A DNA stretch of 64,000 nt from Pomphorhynchus laevis (taxonomy: Eukaryota; Acanthocephala; Palaeacanthocephala; Echinorhynchida; Pomphorhynchidae): positions 1 to 64,000 of the forward strand of contig WNNJ02001628.1 of NCBI GenBank assembly GCA_012934845.2, in the 5' to 3' direction. A model generated the notes under the pieces. The model was not told the origin of the DNA, made no database searches, and saw only the letters and a list, made by a program, of their open reading frames with translations. The translations under genes and the position numbers were made by a program. Positions 29,870 to 39,709 of the stretch are shown piece by piece. Position 1 is the stretch's first letter. Each line of letters begins with the position of its first letter.

Positions 29870-31306
29870 CAGGCATCAATATTAGTAAGAGAGTTTTTAT
29901 TCCTAAGGTTAAATCCTGCTTATGTCCTAAAGACCTGTGACCAATTTCGATTCAAAGTGCCCTCGTGTCGATATACAAAAAATAGCTAGCGCGTAAAATC
30001 CGCGACCATTTAAGTAAGCGTAATTTGATCCCTCCAGGTTTTCATGGGTTTGTCGAATGTTGCTCGGTCCATTCAGCAATAGGTTAGGTGGAGCAGTTTA
30101 GTCGGGAGAATAGTCAGCGCCTAGTTGTGGCTGTTTTCCTTGACTTTTCTGCTGCATTTGACCGCATCTCCATTCCTTTTGTGATCTCTGCTCTCAGGTC
30201 CCTCGGGTTGACTGCGAGAATTGCGAACAGGGTGGAGATCCTGCTGTATACCAAGCGATTTTACTATGAAGACGATCCTGATGCGCGTCAGTTCTACCCT
30301 ATTACGGGTGTACCTCAAGGATCCCCACTTTCTCCCATCTTATATCTTGCTGCTTCCATTAATCTATTCAAAATTTTTAAACGCGAACAACGTCTTGTGG
30401 TGTACGCTGATGACACCACAGCACTGTTCACTGGACACAGGTGTAAAGACGTAGTCTCTGACATCAGCCGTTTCTTTTTAAGATTAAAAGATTAGTTACC
30501 CATATCCAATCTTTTTTTAAACTCCGCCAAATCGCAGGCGGTTGTCTTTCATGACACACCTGCTACAAAGCAAAAACTTAAGAGATTAGCACTCTCTGCG
30601 CTCTCCTCCATATTTGCCTCTGAACCTATCCTTACCTTCACAAGTCGAGTAAAATACCTGGGGTTCACGTTACGGTGAACTGGTCAGCAAAAGCTGACCT
30701 GGATAAACTCAAACGTATCCTGAAGAAAGCTAGGGGGCCCTGAAACGGGCTTAGCATCTGTCATTGAAAGGGAAAACCCAGGTGCGCCTTTGGGCACTAG
30801 GGCTATCTCGGGATTAGTCTTCTTTCCGAGAGAACGTCCCCCAGAGCAAAGGCTAAGGTTTCTTAAGCTACTCCTCTCTCGTTTACCCAGCATAGTCCGC
30901 GCCGATTGGACTCTTCGAGGGAGGGGGTTAAAGACCCCGGGTGGTTCAGTCGGAAGGCGGTGTGTTGGATCGGTTGGGGGCTTAGATCCCTCTGGACCTG
31001 AGGCCATAGAAGAGAATGTAGAAGACATCAATAGTTGAAGACCGGAGTTGTGCTGCCGTTTTTTGACTATGTTGTGACTTGTCTGTTTTTTGTTTTTTTC
31101 TTGCATGCTACTCATAGGTTATTGATGTATTTAATAAAATCGTTATTATTATGTTTGCAGTGTTGTTTAAATTGTTGCACGATTTCGGCAAATTTTGAAG
31201 GTACATAAAACGCGTTAAAAAGGATGAATCAAAATAGTTTAGAAACAAAACAAAAATACTTGCCCTAATATTTTCATTCAGAATAAACTGCCATTTAAAC
31301 ATGTCA

Positions 31307-31333
31307 TTTAAACGATGCCATTTAAACATGTAC
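31307..31333 (+). repeat. 27-bp target-site duplication, right
   Basis: Exact match to 27019-27045. Confidence 0.85.
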
Positions 31334-31374
31334 TGAAATTCTTTCTTATCACTTTATCACTTTATTTATTACTC

Positions 31375-32660
31375 TGCTTGGTGCACCGATCGGCAGCGAC
31401 ACACAAATCGACAATGCAGTTGATGGGGCCGTTAGCGAGCTAATTCAAGCGGGAAGCAGACTTACCAAACTCAACAAGCACGACGCATTGTTCCTGATTG
31501 GGAACAGCATTGGCTTACCCAAGATAGGCTTCTTACTAAGAAGCTCCCCGTGTTTTTGAAGTGGGGAATTGTCGCACTTCGACGGAGAACTGAGGAGGCT
31601 AATTTTAGTCATTCTGAACATTCCCTTAACGGATAAAGCATGGAAACAGACGACGCTACCGGTAAGATTAGGCGGCCTAGGACTTTGAATAACCACTGAA
31701 ACCGTGATTCCAGCATTCGCCTCATCGATCCTCGGAGCCGAAAACCTGATGAATTTGATACTCCGAAACACAACGATCACCGCGACTGGCTCACGATATC
31801 AAGACTTTATTGAAGCCAGTAGTCTCTATAGCACAAATTTTTACCCTTTCGTCTCTTCGGAACCAATGATTCAAAAAGGATGGACGGACGTGCTATATGA
31901 CTTGCGATATAGCAGCCTGCTGACCGAAACCGAATCCACACAAGACCGAGCCCGTCTGATTGCAGTTGTTTCTCGTTACGCCGGAGCCTTTCTTGAAGCT
32001 ATCCCAATATTCTCAATGGGAACCCGCCTAGACGATCAATCACTATATCTAGCCGTTGCGTTGAGGTTAGGAGTTTACAGTAATCAGGTATGTGTGCGCA
32101 TGTGGCAAACCGGTAAATCGAGGAAGCGCACACGCTCTCGATTGCTGACGGTCAAAGACGCGCTTTCTCCGTCACTCAGCTGTCACCAAACTAGTGAGAA
32201 ATGCGCTTTAAGCTACTGACAATCCGTCTAGACTCGAACCAGTTGGTCTGTCGCGGGACGATAGTAAGAGGACGGATGGCGCCACGTCGACACCGTGAGA
32301 CGATGGCCGAATCCTGGTATGGGATTTTACCTGTCCCAACACCCTAGCTGCCAGCTACGAGTCACACGCAGTATTCACGGCCGGGGCAGTCACACGATGC
32401 TCCGAAGAAAATCAAAGCTCAAAATACATTTACCTCAACAATCGCTAATACGAATTTACTCCTATTGCAGTCGAAACCCTTAGCGCCTACGGTCCATCCT
32501 CAATGAAGTTCGTTAACTCTCTTGGAGCGAGGATATCTCGAAATACGGGGGAAAACGTGTCCGCACTTGGCTAACGCAGCGCCTTAGCACTGCCATACCA
32601 CGGGGCAATGCGGCATGAGGAATCAACTGAAGAATCGACGCTTGAATTTTTCTTTTAACA
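31375..32660 (+). pseudogene. RLE-type LINE (R2/NeSL-like), C-terminal half
   Basis: Starts LLGAPIGSDTQIDNAVDGAVSELI (post-RT), then LRLGGLGL, SLLTETESTQDRARLIAVVSRYAGAFLEAIPIFSMGTRLDDQSLYLAVALRLGV (32000), LEPVGLSRDDSKRTDGATSTP..DDGRILVWDFTCPNTLAASY (RLE core) and FTPIAVETLSAYGPSSMKFVNSLGARI. It is the same family as the fragment at 19.7-20.6 kb. The zinc motif before the RLE is deleted or scrambled (32090-32220), and there are several stops. The 3' hairpin motif was not found here. Confidence 0.82.
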
Positions 32661-33250
32661 TTGTTGTCATCTTGTAAAATTTTATAATTTTATATGCCAA
32701 AATATCAATAAATAATACGCTTTAAAATAAATAATTTAAAAAAATTAGAACAATATAAAAATAATAATTAAAATTACTAGAAAAATTAAATAAAGTATAA
32801 AAATAAAATAGAAAAGATTATTTAAACAAAATAATCGTTTACGACATCTTTACACAATATTTAACGTTACGTTAGGTTTATTATTCGGCATCAAATATTA
32901 AAGTTTTTATAAATGATTTTTTCTATTTTTCCTCTAGAATTTTCAATTTAAACAATTAATTTCTTATGCTAAAGCGACAGTATTATTATGTAGACAACGT
33001 TACGAGCATAGCTCAGAGTTGCTGACAAATTTCGCCTTCGAGTTCAACGAAAAACTGAATTAAAATAAATAAATTTCATTTATTTATTTAAAAAAAATTA
33101 TGAACTCGCCTTCGAGTTCAACGAAAAACTGAATAAAAATAAATAAATTTCATTTATTTATTTATTTAAAAAAATTATGTAGACAACGTTACGAGCTTAG
33201 CTCAGAGTTGCTGACAAATCGATAGTCAAAATAAAAGAGAAAGAGAAAAA
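32661..33250. repeat. AT-rich stretch with interleaved direct repeats
   Basis: GTAGACAACGTTACGAGC...TTGCTGACAAAT occurs at about 32990 and 33180. Between these, a CGCCTTCGAGTTCAACGAAA unit with AAATAAATAAATTTCATTTA is itself duplicated (33038 and 33112). It probably includes the 3' end of the minus-strand LINE that follows. No coding is seen. Confidence 0.65.
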
Positions 33251-33262
33251 AAAACAAATCAG

Positions 33263-35491
33263 TCAACAATTTAAAAAAATCTGTCGTTTAAAGAGCTCAC
33301 GAGTTGCCGCATTTACAATATCATCGCTTAAACGATTCCATGAATTTATTGTTCGTTGTCCAAATTGAATCGTCCTAGAATGTACTATTCGTTGGCGACT
33401 AAGATAAAACGAGTGACCTCGCAAAGCTCGAGTTGATCGAATGTTGAAGAGCTCACGCAACACATGGTGTTCATTGTAAAATACCTCCCATACAATACAC
33501 TGATCCCGCGAGTCACGAATATCACATAACGACTGCATATTTAAAGACCGAAAACGGTCATCGTAAGGAATTCTCTCAAAGAATGTACTAACTTTGTTGC
33601 CCTACGTAGCACCTTCACAAGTCGAGTAATCTCATCTCTGGTTCGAGGGTATGAACATTGAGAAGCATATAACAAATGGCGTAGTTCAAAAGCGTTTGCA
33701 AGAACTCTAAAAGAACGTGGACTCACATAGCTGAATGATCGGCGAAGGAAACCAACCATAGGCATGGCCTTCGAACAAATGTACTCAATGTTTTCGCGAG
33801 TAAAGAAATCATCCGTTATCCATACGCCAAGATCTTTATAGCTTGAAACCAATTTAATCACTCGATCTCCGAGCTGATACATCGGCACTTGAACAATATT
33901 ACGTGATCGAATGTGCATGCAAGTGCACTTCGATTCATTAACAGACAGACCATTAGAACGTGTCCACTTAAGAACCGTGTCAATATTTGATTAAAGAATG
34001 TTTCGACCATAATCCGACTTAATGGCTCTCCAAATTTTTAAATCGTCTGTAAATAATAATGAATGCTAACTTATAACACAGGGGAGATCGTTGATGAAAA
34101 TACAGAACAGCAGAGGACCCAATACAGACCCTTAAGGGACACCGGTATAAAATGGATAATGCTCGGAAAGGATACCGTGAATGGCGACCTGGTATGTGCG
34201 ACCAGAAAGAAAGTTGCATATCCAACGAATGATAATTGGATTAATGTTTAGTGCACTCATCTTCATAATCAACTTATCATGGGGGACATTATCAAATGCT
34301 TTGGAGAAGTCAAAAAATATGACATCTACAGCATACCCTTCATCCACTATGGAACCCCAACTTTCCTGTGCCAATAAAAGGTTGGTTACTGTGGAACAGT
34401 TTTTACGGAATCCGTGCTGATTAGTAGAAAGTAACCTGTATGATTCTAGGTATTTACTGATTATCCGATTCAGTAATTTCTCTAATACACGACACGATGC
34501 AGAGGTTAAACTAACCGATCGGTAGTTATCTACACATGATCGATTACCTTTCTTATGAAGCGGCTTAATGATAGAGCGTTTCCATGCATTCTGGACTATA
34601 CCGTAATATAATGATGCTATAAATATCCTATATAAAGGCGCAGCAATGACATCATGAAGATTCTTTAGATATATTGAGGCAAGTAAATTTGGGCAAATCG
34701 AGCCCGACTTTTTCAGTCGTCTAAACTCATTCATAACATCTTAAACTGTGAACAAGTGAAGAATATCAAAAATTGACGGATTAATACGAGTAATTTCTAT
34801 ATGAAGAAAAGTAGTAGCTGATACGAACAAATTTACGACCCAATGCAGTAGCAATATCGAAATGATCTACTAGTGTGCGTCCATTGTTTCCAATGATATA
34901 ACTAGAAGGTCGAACATTACTTTTAAAATTTGCATATTCAAATAATATGTTAGGATTGTTAGCTGACCTTCCTACCAGTACTTGTTCGAATTGCCGCTTT
35001 TTAAGTCTCTTGAGATATGTGAAATGATTTTAACACTTTTTAAATGACCTATAATCAGTTTCTCCATTCATATACCTTACGAATTTTTGCTTCTTGGATT
35101 TCAATGCCTCCTGAAGCTCCTTATCAAATCAAGGATTTGTGCGTGCACGGGCAGTTGCTACCTTACGATGTGAGAACCGTAGAAGGAGCGATATCATTAT
35201 GGTTTCAAATTGTTGCCAAGATGATTCAACTCCAAAAATCAATTGATCATACCAATTTGTACCGAGAAGGAATTGACGTACTAAACTGAAATTAGTTTTG
35301 AAACATTGTACTGGCATACATGAAAACTCAGGTTGTGACAATATATTAGATAAGTTTGTATTAAAGCGAATAACAGAATGATCAGAGCTGCCTAGGGGAT
35401 CCAAATATGTTACACCAGTGACCAAATATTTATCGGAAGTAAGACAAATATCAAGCAAAGATTGATGGTCTCTAGAGAAACGAGTAAACAT
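33263..35491 (-). pseudogene. LINE ORF2, C-terminal two thirds
   Basis: Four reading-frame blocks in order on the minus strand: 35491-35129 (end of endonuclease, SSDHSVI), 34734-34132 (RT up to TGVP, about 200 residues), 33918-33541 (palm/thumb, with VIKLVSSYKDLGVWITDDFFTRE) and 33538-33263 (C-terminal domain). Domain order is normal for CR1/Jockey-type LINEs. The YADD block (near 34050-33950) is degraded. Frame changes separate the blocks. The family is close to the fragments at 1-840 and 8.4-10.6 kb. Confidence 0.82.
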
Positions 35492-35573
35492 TGAGACATG
35501 TTGCGTCAGATTAAGAAAATCGATACTATCAAGGGATGCTGATGAAAAATTATTCTTATCTAATCATATGTAG

Positions 35574-35587
35574 TTAGTTCAGTCTAT
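35574..35587 (+). repeat. RTE target-site duplication, left (14 bp)
   Basis: TTAGTTCAGTCTAT, repeated exactly at 38765-38778. Confidence 0.92.
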
Positions 35588-38500
35588 CTTCTTCTTAGCG
35601 TTTATCCCGTATGACGGGGTCCGCTTGCCACGATCGTTGACGCCAAAATGCCTTCTTTGCTGCGTCTTTGGGCGTGAGTCCGACCATTTTCATGTCCTTA
35701 AGAAGGGTATCCATCCATCTTTTCTGTGGTCTTCCTATTGGTCTCTTTCCGTCGACCTCGATTTGAAATGGTGCCTGCGCTAATGTGTTCACGTCTGCCC
35801 TCATTACATGTCCATACCATCGCAGCCTTGATTCTCTCAGTTTGTCTGCTATGGGTGCTACGCCAAATCGCTTGCGGATGTCTTCGTTACGGACATGATC
35901 TAGGCGAGTATTTCCTGCGATCCACCTTAGCATTTTGGTTTCCATGCATCCAAGCTTACGTTCTGCTTCTGCTGTCATTGCCCAGCACTCAGCACCGTAC
36001 ATTGCTACAGGCCGTATTACGCTTCTGTAGAACTTCGATTTGAGTTTGTCTGGCATGCGTTTGTCGCACAAAACTCCAGTGGCTGCTCTCCATTTTGTCC
36101 AGCTTGCGTTGATGCGAGTGGTGACGTCTTTTGCCACTCCTCCTGTGCTGGAGATGACTGATCCCAGATATTTGAACGCAGTTGTCTTTGGCAGAAGCAC
36201 GCCATTAACTGATATGCTTACATCTTCGTTCTGGTTCGTCGTCATGTACTCTGTTTTGGCTGTGTTCAGTTTCAACCCAAACTGTGCCAGGCGATCGTGC
36301 CATTGCTTAACTTGTTGCTCGAGGTCATGTTTGTCTTTAGATACCAGCATAACATCGTCGGCATACAGGATGGTCCATGGTGCTTGTCTTAGAAGGTCTT
36401 TCGTAATCACGTCCATAACTATGATGAATAGTAATGGGGAGAGTGCAGATCCTTGGTGCACACCGACTGAGATTGGAAATTCTCTGGATTTTCCCGCTGC
36501 TGTTAGCACACTGCTCGTCGTTCCTTTGTACAACATCTTCACCCATTCGATCAATTCCTCCGGTACTTTTCTGCGTCTCAAAGCGTACCATATAAGCTTA
36601 TGAGGTACTCTGTCGAACGCTTTCTCAAGGTCCAGAAAAGCTACATGGAGGGGATGCTTCTTCTCTCTGTGCTTTTCAAGGAGTAGTCTGGCTGAGTGTA
36701 TTGCATCGATGGCTCCACAGTTGCGCACAAAGCCTGCCTGGTTGACACTTAGTTTGACGGAGTCACGGATTCTCTTGTCGAGCACTCTCTCGAAGATTTT
36801 CATGGTGTGACTGAGAAGACGAATTGGGCGGTAGTTTTCACAATCTGCTGGGCTTCCTTTCTGCTTCCAGATTGGGATAGTTATGCTTCGACTCCAGTCT
36901 TCTGGCACCTCTTTTGCGTCAACAATCTTCTGGAGAAAATTAGTTAGCCATGGTGTCCACTCATCCGGATTGATTCTCCAGAAGTCCACCGCTAAATCAT
37001 CGGGTCCGTTGGCTTTACCCGGCTTCATCTTCATCATTGCCTCTCTGACCTCTGCACCATTGAGTGGATCGACTTGTGTGTGATTTGGAGTCCCCTCTGG
37101 TATTGGTGGATGTTCAAACTCTTCTGTAAAGATGGCTTTAAAATATCTTCTCCATCTCTCCAGCACGTCTTGTGGGTGTATAATGAGTTTTCCCTGCTCA
37201 TTGCTGATACCATGGAACTTCTCGATGTCTGCTGCCTTCTTCCGTCTTGAACGGGCTAGTCGGTACACGCCTTTTTCTCCTTCTCGAGTGTCGAGCTTTT
37301 GGTAGAGGTTATCTAGGTGGTTACTCCTAGCAATAGCCACTTGTTTCCTTGCTTTCTTTTTCGCTCGGTGATATTCATCTTTGTTCTCCTGTGTTTGTGC
37401 TATCCGGAGAGCCTTGTATGAATTTTTCTTTGCCTTCACTGCGTCTTTGACCTCTTCTGTCCAAAACCAAGTTTCTTTGTCGATGTATTTTTGACATGGC
37501 TTGGTGGATCCGAGTATGTGCTTTGCAGCTAGGTGGATCGTGCAGCGCAACGCGGTCCAGGTGTCCTGTACTCCATGTATGCTAGGTAGTCTTATCCGGG
37601 CCAGCTTTGCCTTTGTTCCAACTGTGTCTTCTTCCCTCAGTTTCCACCACTTGATTCGGCTCGTCTTTGTTTGTTCTGGCCTCGGTTTACGGGGGACTTC
37701 AATTTTCAGGTCACATATCAGTGGCTTATGTTGAGTCGCTGTGGTCTCTGATGGAATGACCTTTGTGTCTAGCACCGTCTTCTTGTGTTTTCGCCTCACC
37801 AGGACAAAATCAATTTGCGACTTCCTGATTTGTGAGCCCGTTCCATGGTAATATGTGTACAGGTGGCTCGGCCTTTTTGTGAAGTTGGTGTTGGTGATGG
37901 TGAGGTTGTGCGTAGTTGCAAACTCCAGTAGTTGTTCCCCTTCTGCGTTCTTCTCACCTATGCCATATCCACCGTGACATTCACTCTCATCCGTCTGTCC
38001 AACATGGGCATTCATATCACCGGCTATGATCACATAGTCTTCTTCGGGGACTTCTGCCATCTTTTCATCTAGCATTTCCCAGAAGTCCAGCTTCTCTTTA
38101 TCTGTGCATCCTGTTTGAGGAGCGTACACAGAGAAGTAGTGTACGGTCGTTTCGCATAATGCCAGCTTAATCTTCATCAACCTCCCAGTGTATCGCGTCA
38201 CTTCGCACACTTGGTCTCTGAGTCTCTCTGCTACGACAATGGCTACTCCGTTTCGTGCTGTCTCAGTTCCCATATAATACAGTTTGTATCCGTCTCCAAT
38301 TTCCTTGGCTTTTCCGCCCTTCCATTTAGTCTCTTGTATTGCAAGAATGTCAATCTTTCTCCTCTTTAGGTCAGCTGCAATTTCTCGAGATTTACCCGTC
38401 AGTGTTCCTACGTTGAGCGTTGCAACTCGTACGTATGATTGGGCCAGATCACTTGCGTCTCGGCGTCGTCCTTCCGTCGTGAACCCTGGCTTATTTGCCG

Positions 38501-38764
38501 AACAGACCGGGTCTTGTCTGATCGCACATCCTCGTGAATTTTTCGAACAGGCCGGATGGCACCTCCTGAACGCGTCGTCTACAGAGGACGCCTTAGTATT
38601 GGCGGGGTCATTTTGATTAAACTTTATCATGGTTTGATGGTTGCGACAATTGTTTTCCCGACCGGCTGCCGCATGCCTGTCGTCGGTAAGGTCCGCGTTT
38701 GGTTCACGCTCACAGAGAGTAAGCGTTATCCAGTGGCACCACGAGGAGGAACGGACCGCACCAC
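35588..38764 (-). mobile_element. RTE-clade LINE, full length and apparently intact
   Basis: Bounded by a perfect 14-bp target-site duplication. On its own strand it ends with GCTAAGAAGAAG, an AAG-type tail usual for RTE elements. One long ORF fills it, with a 5' UTR of about 130 bp. Perfect duplication and an uninterrupted ORF point to a recent insertion into an older LINE. Confidence 0.93.
35595..38630 (-). CDS. RTE ORF2 protein: APE endonuclease + reverse transcriptase
   Basis: 1011 residues. The APE domain spans about residues 70-310: YVRVATLNVGTLTGKSREIA, ILAIQETKWKG, RNGVAIVVAERL, VHYFSVYAPQTGC, IIAGDMNAHVG, SQIDFVLVRR, ATQHKPLICDL. The final block reads TQH rather than the usual SDH, which I recall as common in worm and BovB-related RTEs. 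The RT covers about 530-800: MKMKPGKANGPDDL, NYRPIRLLSHTMKIFERVL, NQAGFVRNCGAIDAI, VAFLDLEKAFDRVPHKLIW, GVHQGSALSPLLFIIVM, ILYADDVMLVS. The C-terminal MLRWIAGNTRLDHVRNEDIR...WYGHVMR..., GKRPIGRPQKRWMD is typical of RTEs. No breaks are seen and all catalytic aspartates of the RT are present, so it is potentially active. The closest resemblance I recall is to nematode RTEs. Confidence 0.95.
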   Translation of the reverse strand: MIKFNQNDPANTKASSVDDAFRRCHPACSKNSRGCAIRQDPVCSANKPGFTTEGRRRDASDLAQSYVRVATLNVGTLTGKSREIAADLKRRKIDILAIQETKWKGGKAKEIGDGYKLYYMGTETARNGVAIVVAERLRDQVCEVTRYTGRLMKIKLALCETTVHYFSVYAPQTGCTDKEKLDFWEMLDEKMAEVPEEDYVIIAGDMNAHVGQTDESECHGGYGIGEKNAEGEQLLEFATTHNLTITNTNFTKRPSHLYTYYHGTGSQIRKSQIDFVLVRRKHKKTVLDTKVIPSETTATQHKPLICDLKIEVPRKPRPEQTKTSRIKWWKLREEDTVGTKAKLARIRLPSIHGVQDTWTALRCTIHLAAKHILGSTKPCQKYIDKETWFWTEEVKDAVKAKKNSYKALRIAQTQENKDEYHRAKKKARKQVAIARSNHLDNLYQKLDTREGEKGVYRLARSRRKKAADIEKFHGISNEQGKLIIHPQDVLERWRRYFKAIFTEEFEHPPIPEGTPNHTQVDPLNGAEVREAMMKMKPGKANGPDDLAVDFWRINPDEWTPWLTNFLQKIVDAKEVPEDWSRSITIPIWKQKGSPADCENYRPIRLLSHTMKIFERVLDKRIRDSVKLSVNQAGFVRNCGAIDAIHSARLLLEKHREKKHPLHVAFLDLEKAFDRVPHKLIWYALRRRKVPEELIEWVKMLYKGTTSSVLTAAGKSREFPISVGVHQGSALSPLLFIIVMDVITKDLLRQAPWTILYADDVMLVSKDKHDLEQQVKQWHDRLAQFGLKLNTAKTEYMTTNQNEDVSISVNGVLLPKTTAFKYLGSVISSTGGVAKDVTTRINASWTKWRAATGVLCDKRMPDKLKSKFYRSVIRPVAMYGAECWAMTAEAERKLGCMETKMLRWIAGNTRLDHVRNEDIRKRFGVAPIADKLRESRLRWYGHVMRADVNTLAQAPFQIEVDGKRPIGRPQKRWMDTLLKDMKMVGLTPKDAAKKAFWRQRSWQADPVIRDKR

Positions 38765-38778
38765 TTAGTTCAGTCTAT
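38765..38778 (+). repeat. RTE target-site duplication, right (14 bp)
   Basis: Exact copy of 35574-35587. Confidence 0.92.
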
Positions 38779-38934
38779 AGAAGGCATATTTAGATCACCC
38801 TCTACTACTACATTACTACGGAATATAAACTTTTATAATGTATCATTATGAAACAAACATCCATTCTTGGACTACGATATATAAGACCAATAGTAACTAA
38901 CACATGACTACCACATAGTGTTTCTGTGCTACCT

Positions 38935-39273
38935 TCAGACTTGGCACTTTAGGTCAAACGCTACACTATTATGCACATATAAAATTACCCCACCTCCTAT
39001 CTTTCCGGTCCTATCGACACGATAAGAAGAATACTTAACTTTTTCAATCTCGTGATCAGATATATCGAAGTGAAGCCAGCTTTCTGTTATTGCGATTAAC
39101 AAGGGCTGGGAATATTGAATACGTTGCTTCAATTCGTGAATTTTATTAAAAAGACTTCGTGCGTTAGTATACAAGATCACAGAACTAGAGCCTATTGAAG
39201 CACATGTGTTATTTCCCTTACTGTTAGCACTATTGGATCCCGCCAATAGTGCTAACAGTAAGAAAATTCCCAT
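38935..39273 (-). pseudogene. LINE ORF2, N-terminal endonuclease part
   Basis: SSVILYTNARSLFNKIHELKQRIQYSQPLLIAITESWLHFDISDHEIEKVKYSSYRVDRTGKIGGGVILYVHNSVAFDLKC is the first third of an APE domain: the N and E residues of the catalytic centre (TNAR, ITESW) and the GGGV block are visible. It is the upstream half of the LINE split by the RTE. Its true start is uncertain because a fold-back insertion (39217-39262) lies within the N-terminal codons. Confidence 0.8.
39217..39262. repeat. Perfect inverted repeat (20-bp arms, 6-nt loop)
   Basis: CTTACTGTTAGCACTATTGG, ATCCCG, exact reverse complement. Confidence 0.95.
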
Positions 39274-39386
39274 TTGAGGGATGCAAAGTCCTTATCATTA
39301 ACATAATCCATCTGAAAGATCATGGAGGCACTTGCGTATGAATTTGGTGCTAGAGAAGGCTTGTGAGTGTGCCTTTTTTGTTAATC

Positions 39387-39653
39387 CTAGAAGTAAATGC
39401 ACTTCTTTAAGTACGCAGGATGGCTCGTTTTGCAATTTCCGCAAGTGAGAGTTTTGCCTGACGTACAATACCCGTCGTGCTTTAGTTCATCAAGGCAGGT
39501 AAGGCATCTGACTTCAGAAGTGCACGATGACCAAAAATGCCCCCATCGGTGGCTTTTTTGGCATTGGGGGAAAGTAAAATCGTTGGATGAAATATGACCA
39601 AACAGTAGATTGATGCTTATGAAAGGGTTAAATGAGCGTTTATCAAGCTGCAT
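39387..39653 (-). pseudogene. Jockey-like LINE ORF1 scrap with CCHC knuckles
   Basis: MQLDKRSFNPFISINLLFGHISSNDFTFPQCQKSHRWGHFWSSCTSEVRCLTCLDELKHDGYCTSGKTLTCGNCKTSHPAYLKKCIYF. Knuckle spacing matches the ORF1 at 27743-28153 and the remnant near 52.1-52.3 kb. Only the knuckle region and a little upstream sequence remain. Confidence 0.8.
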
Positions 39654-39709
39654 TGCTTTATCTATCGCTCTTGTGGCGAATGCTACTGGAAGTGCCTTCC
39701 TAACTTTTC

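Larger units (their letters stand above)
28587..31040 (+). pseudogene. Jockey-like LINE ORF2: endonuclease + RT
   Basis: Starts MQSTREPFSLNIIQWNSRGAF, the usual endonuclease opening, followed by remnants of the endonuclease. The RT linker is at 29388-29783. RT at 30088-30495 has LVVAVFLDFSAAFDRISIPFVISALRSLGL, GVPQGSPLSPILYLA and VVYADDTTALF. A C-terminal part runs to about 31040. There are many stops and frame changes. The minus-strand copy (49.9-52.4 kb) shows which stretches were replaced by fold-back insertions. The catalytic YADD is preserved, but the copy cannot make a full protein. Confidence 0.82.
27046..31306 (+). mobile_element. Jockey-like LINE, copy 1 (decayed)
   Basis: ORF1 with CCHC knuckles is followed by ORF2 with endonuclease and RT, in plus orientation, between perfect 27-bp direct repeats. 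A second copy lies at 49.9-52.4 kb on the minus strand and an ORF1 scrap at 39.39-39.65 kb. Several fold-back scars (27644, 28690, 28947, 29823) are found only in this copy. Confidence 0.8.
33251..39285 (-). mobile_element. CR1/Jockey-type LINE, split by an RTE element
   Basis: Minus-strand LINE with the endonuclease N-terminus at 38935-39273 (TNARSLFNKIHELKQRI, ITESWLHFDISDHEI, GGGVILYVHNSVAF), then a 14-bp target-site duplication and RTE insertion. The remainder runs from 35491 to 33263: endonuclease end (LDICLTSDKYLVTGVTYLDPLGSSDHSVI), linker, RT (KLLNRIISKYLESYRLLSTNQHGFRKNCSTVTNLL, VIFFDFSKAFDNVPHDKLIM, TGVP), YKDLGVWI and a C-terminal GHSFYLSRQRIVHSRTIQFGQRTINSWNRL tail. Confidence 0.82.

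Noticed and set aside
30684-31115. 143-residue minus-strand reading frame
   Set aside because: It is antisense to the end of the Jockey-like ORF2 with no recognisable domain.
36040-36603. 187-residue plus-strand reading frame inside the RTE
   Set aside because: It is antisense to the RT domain and explained by the codon pattern of the real ORF.
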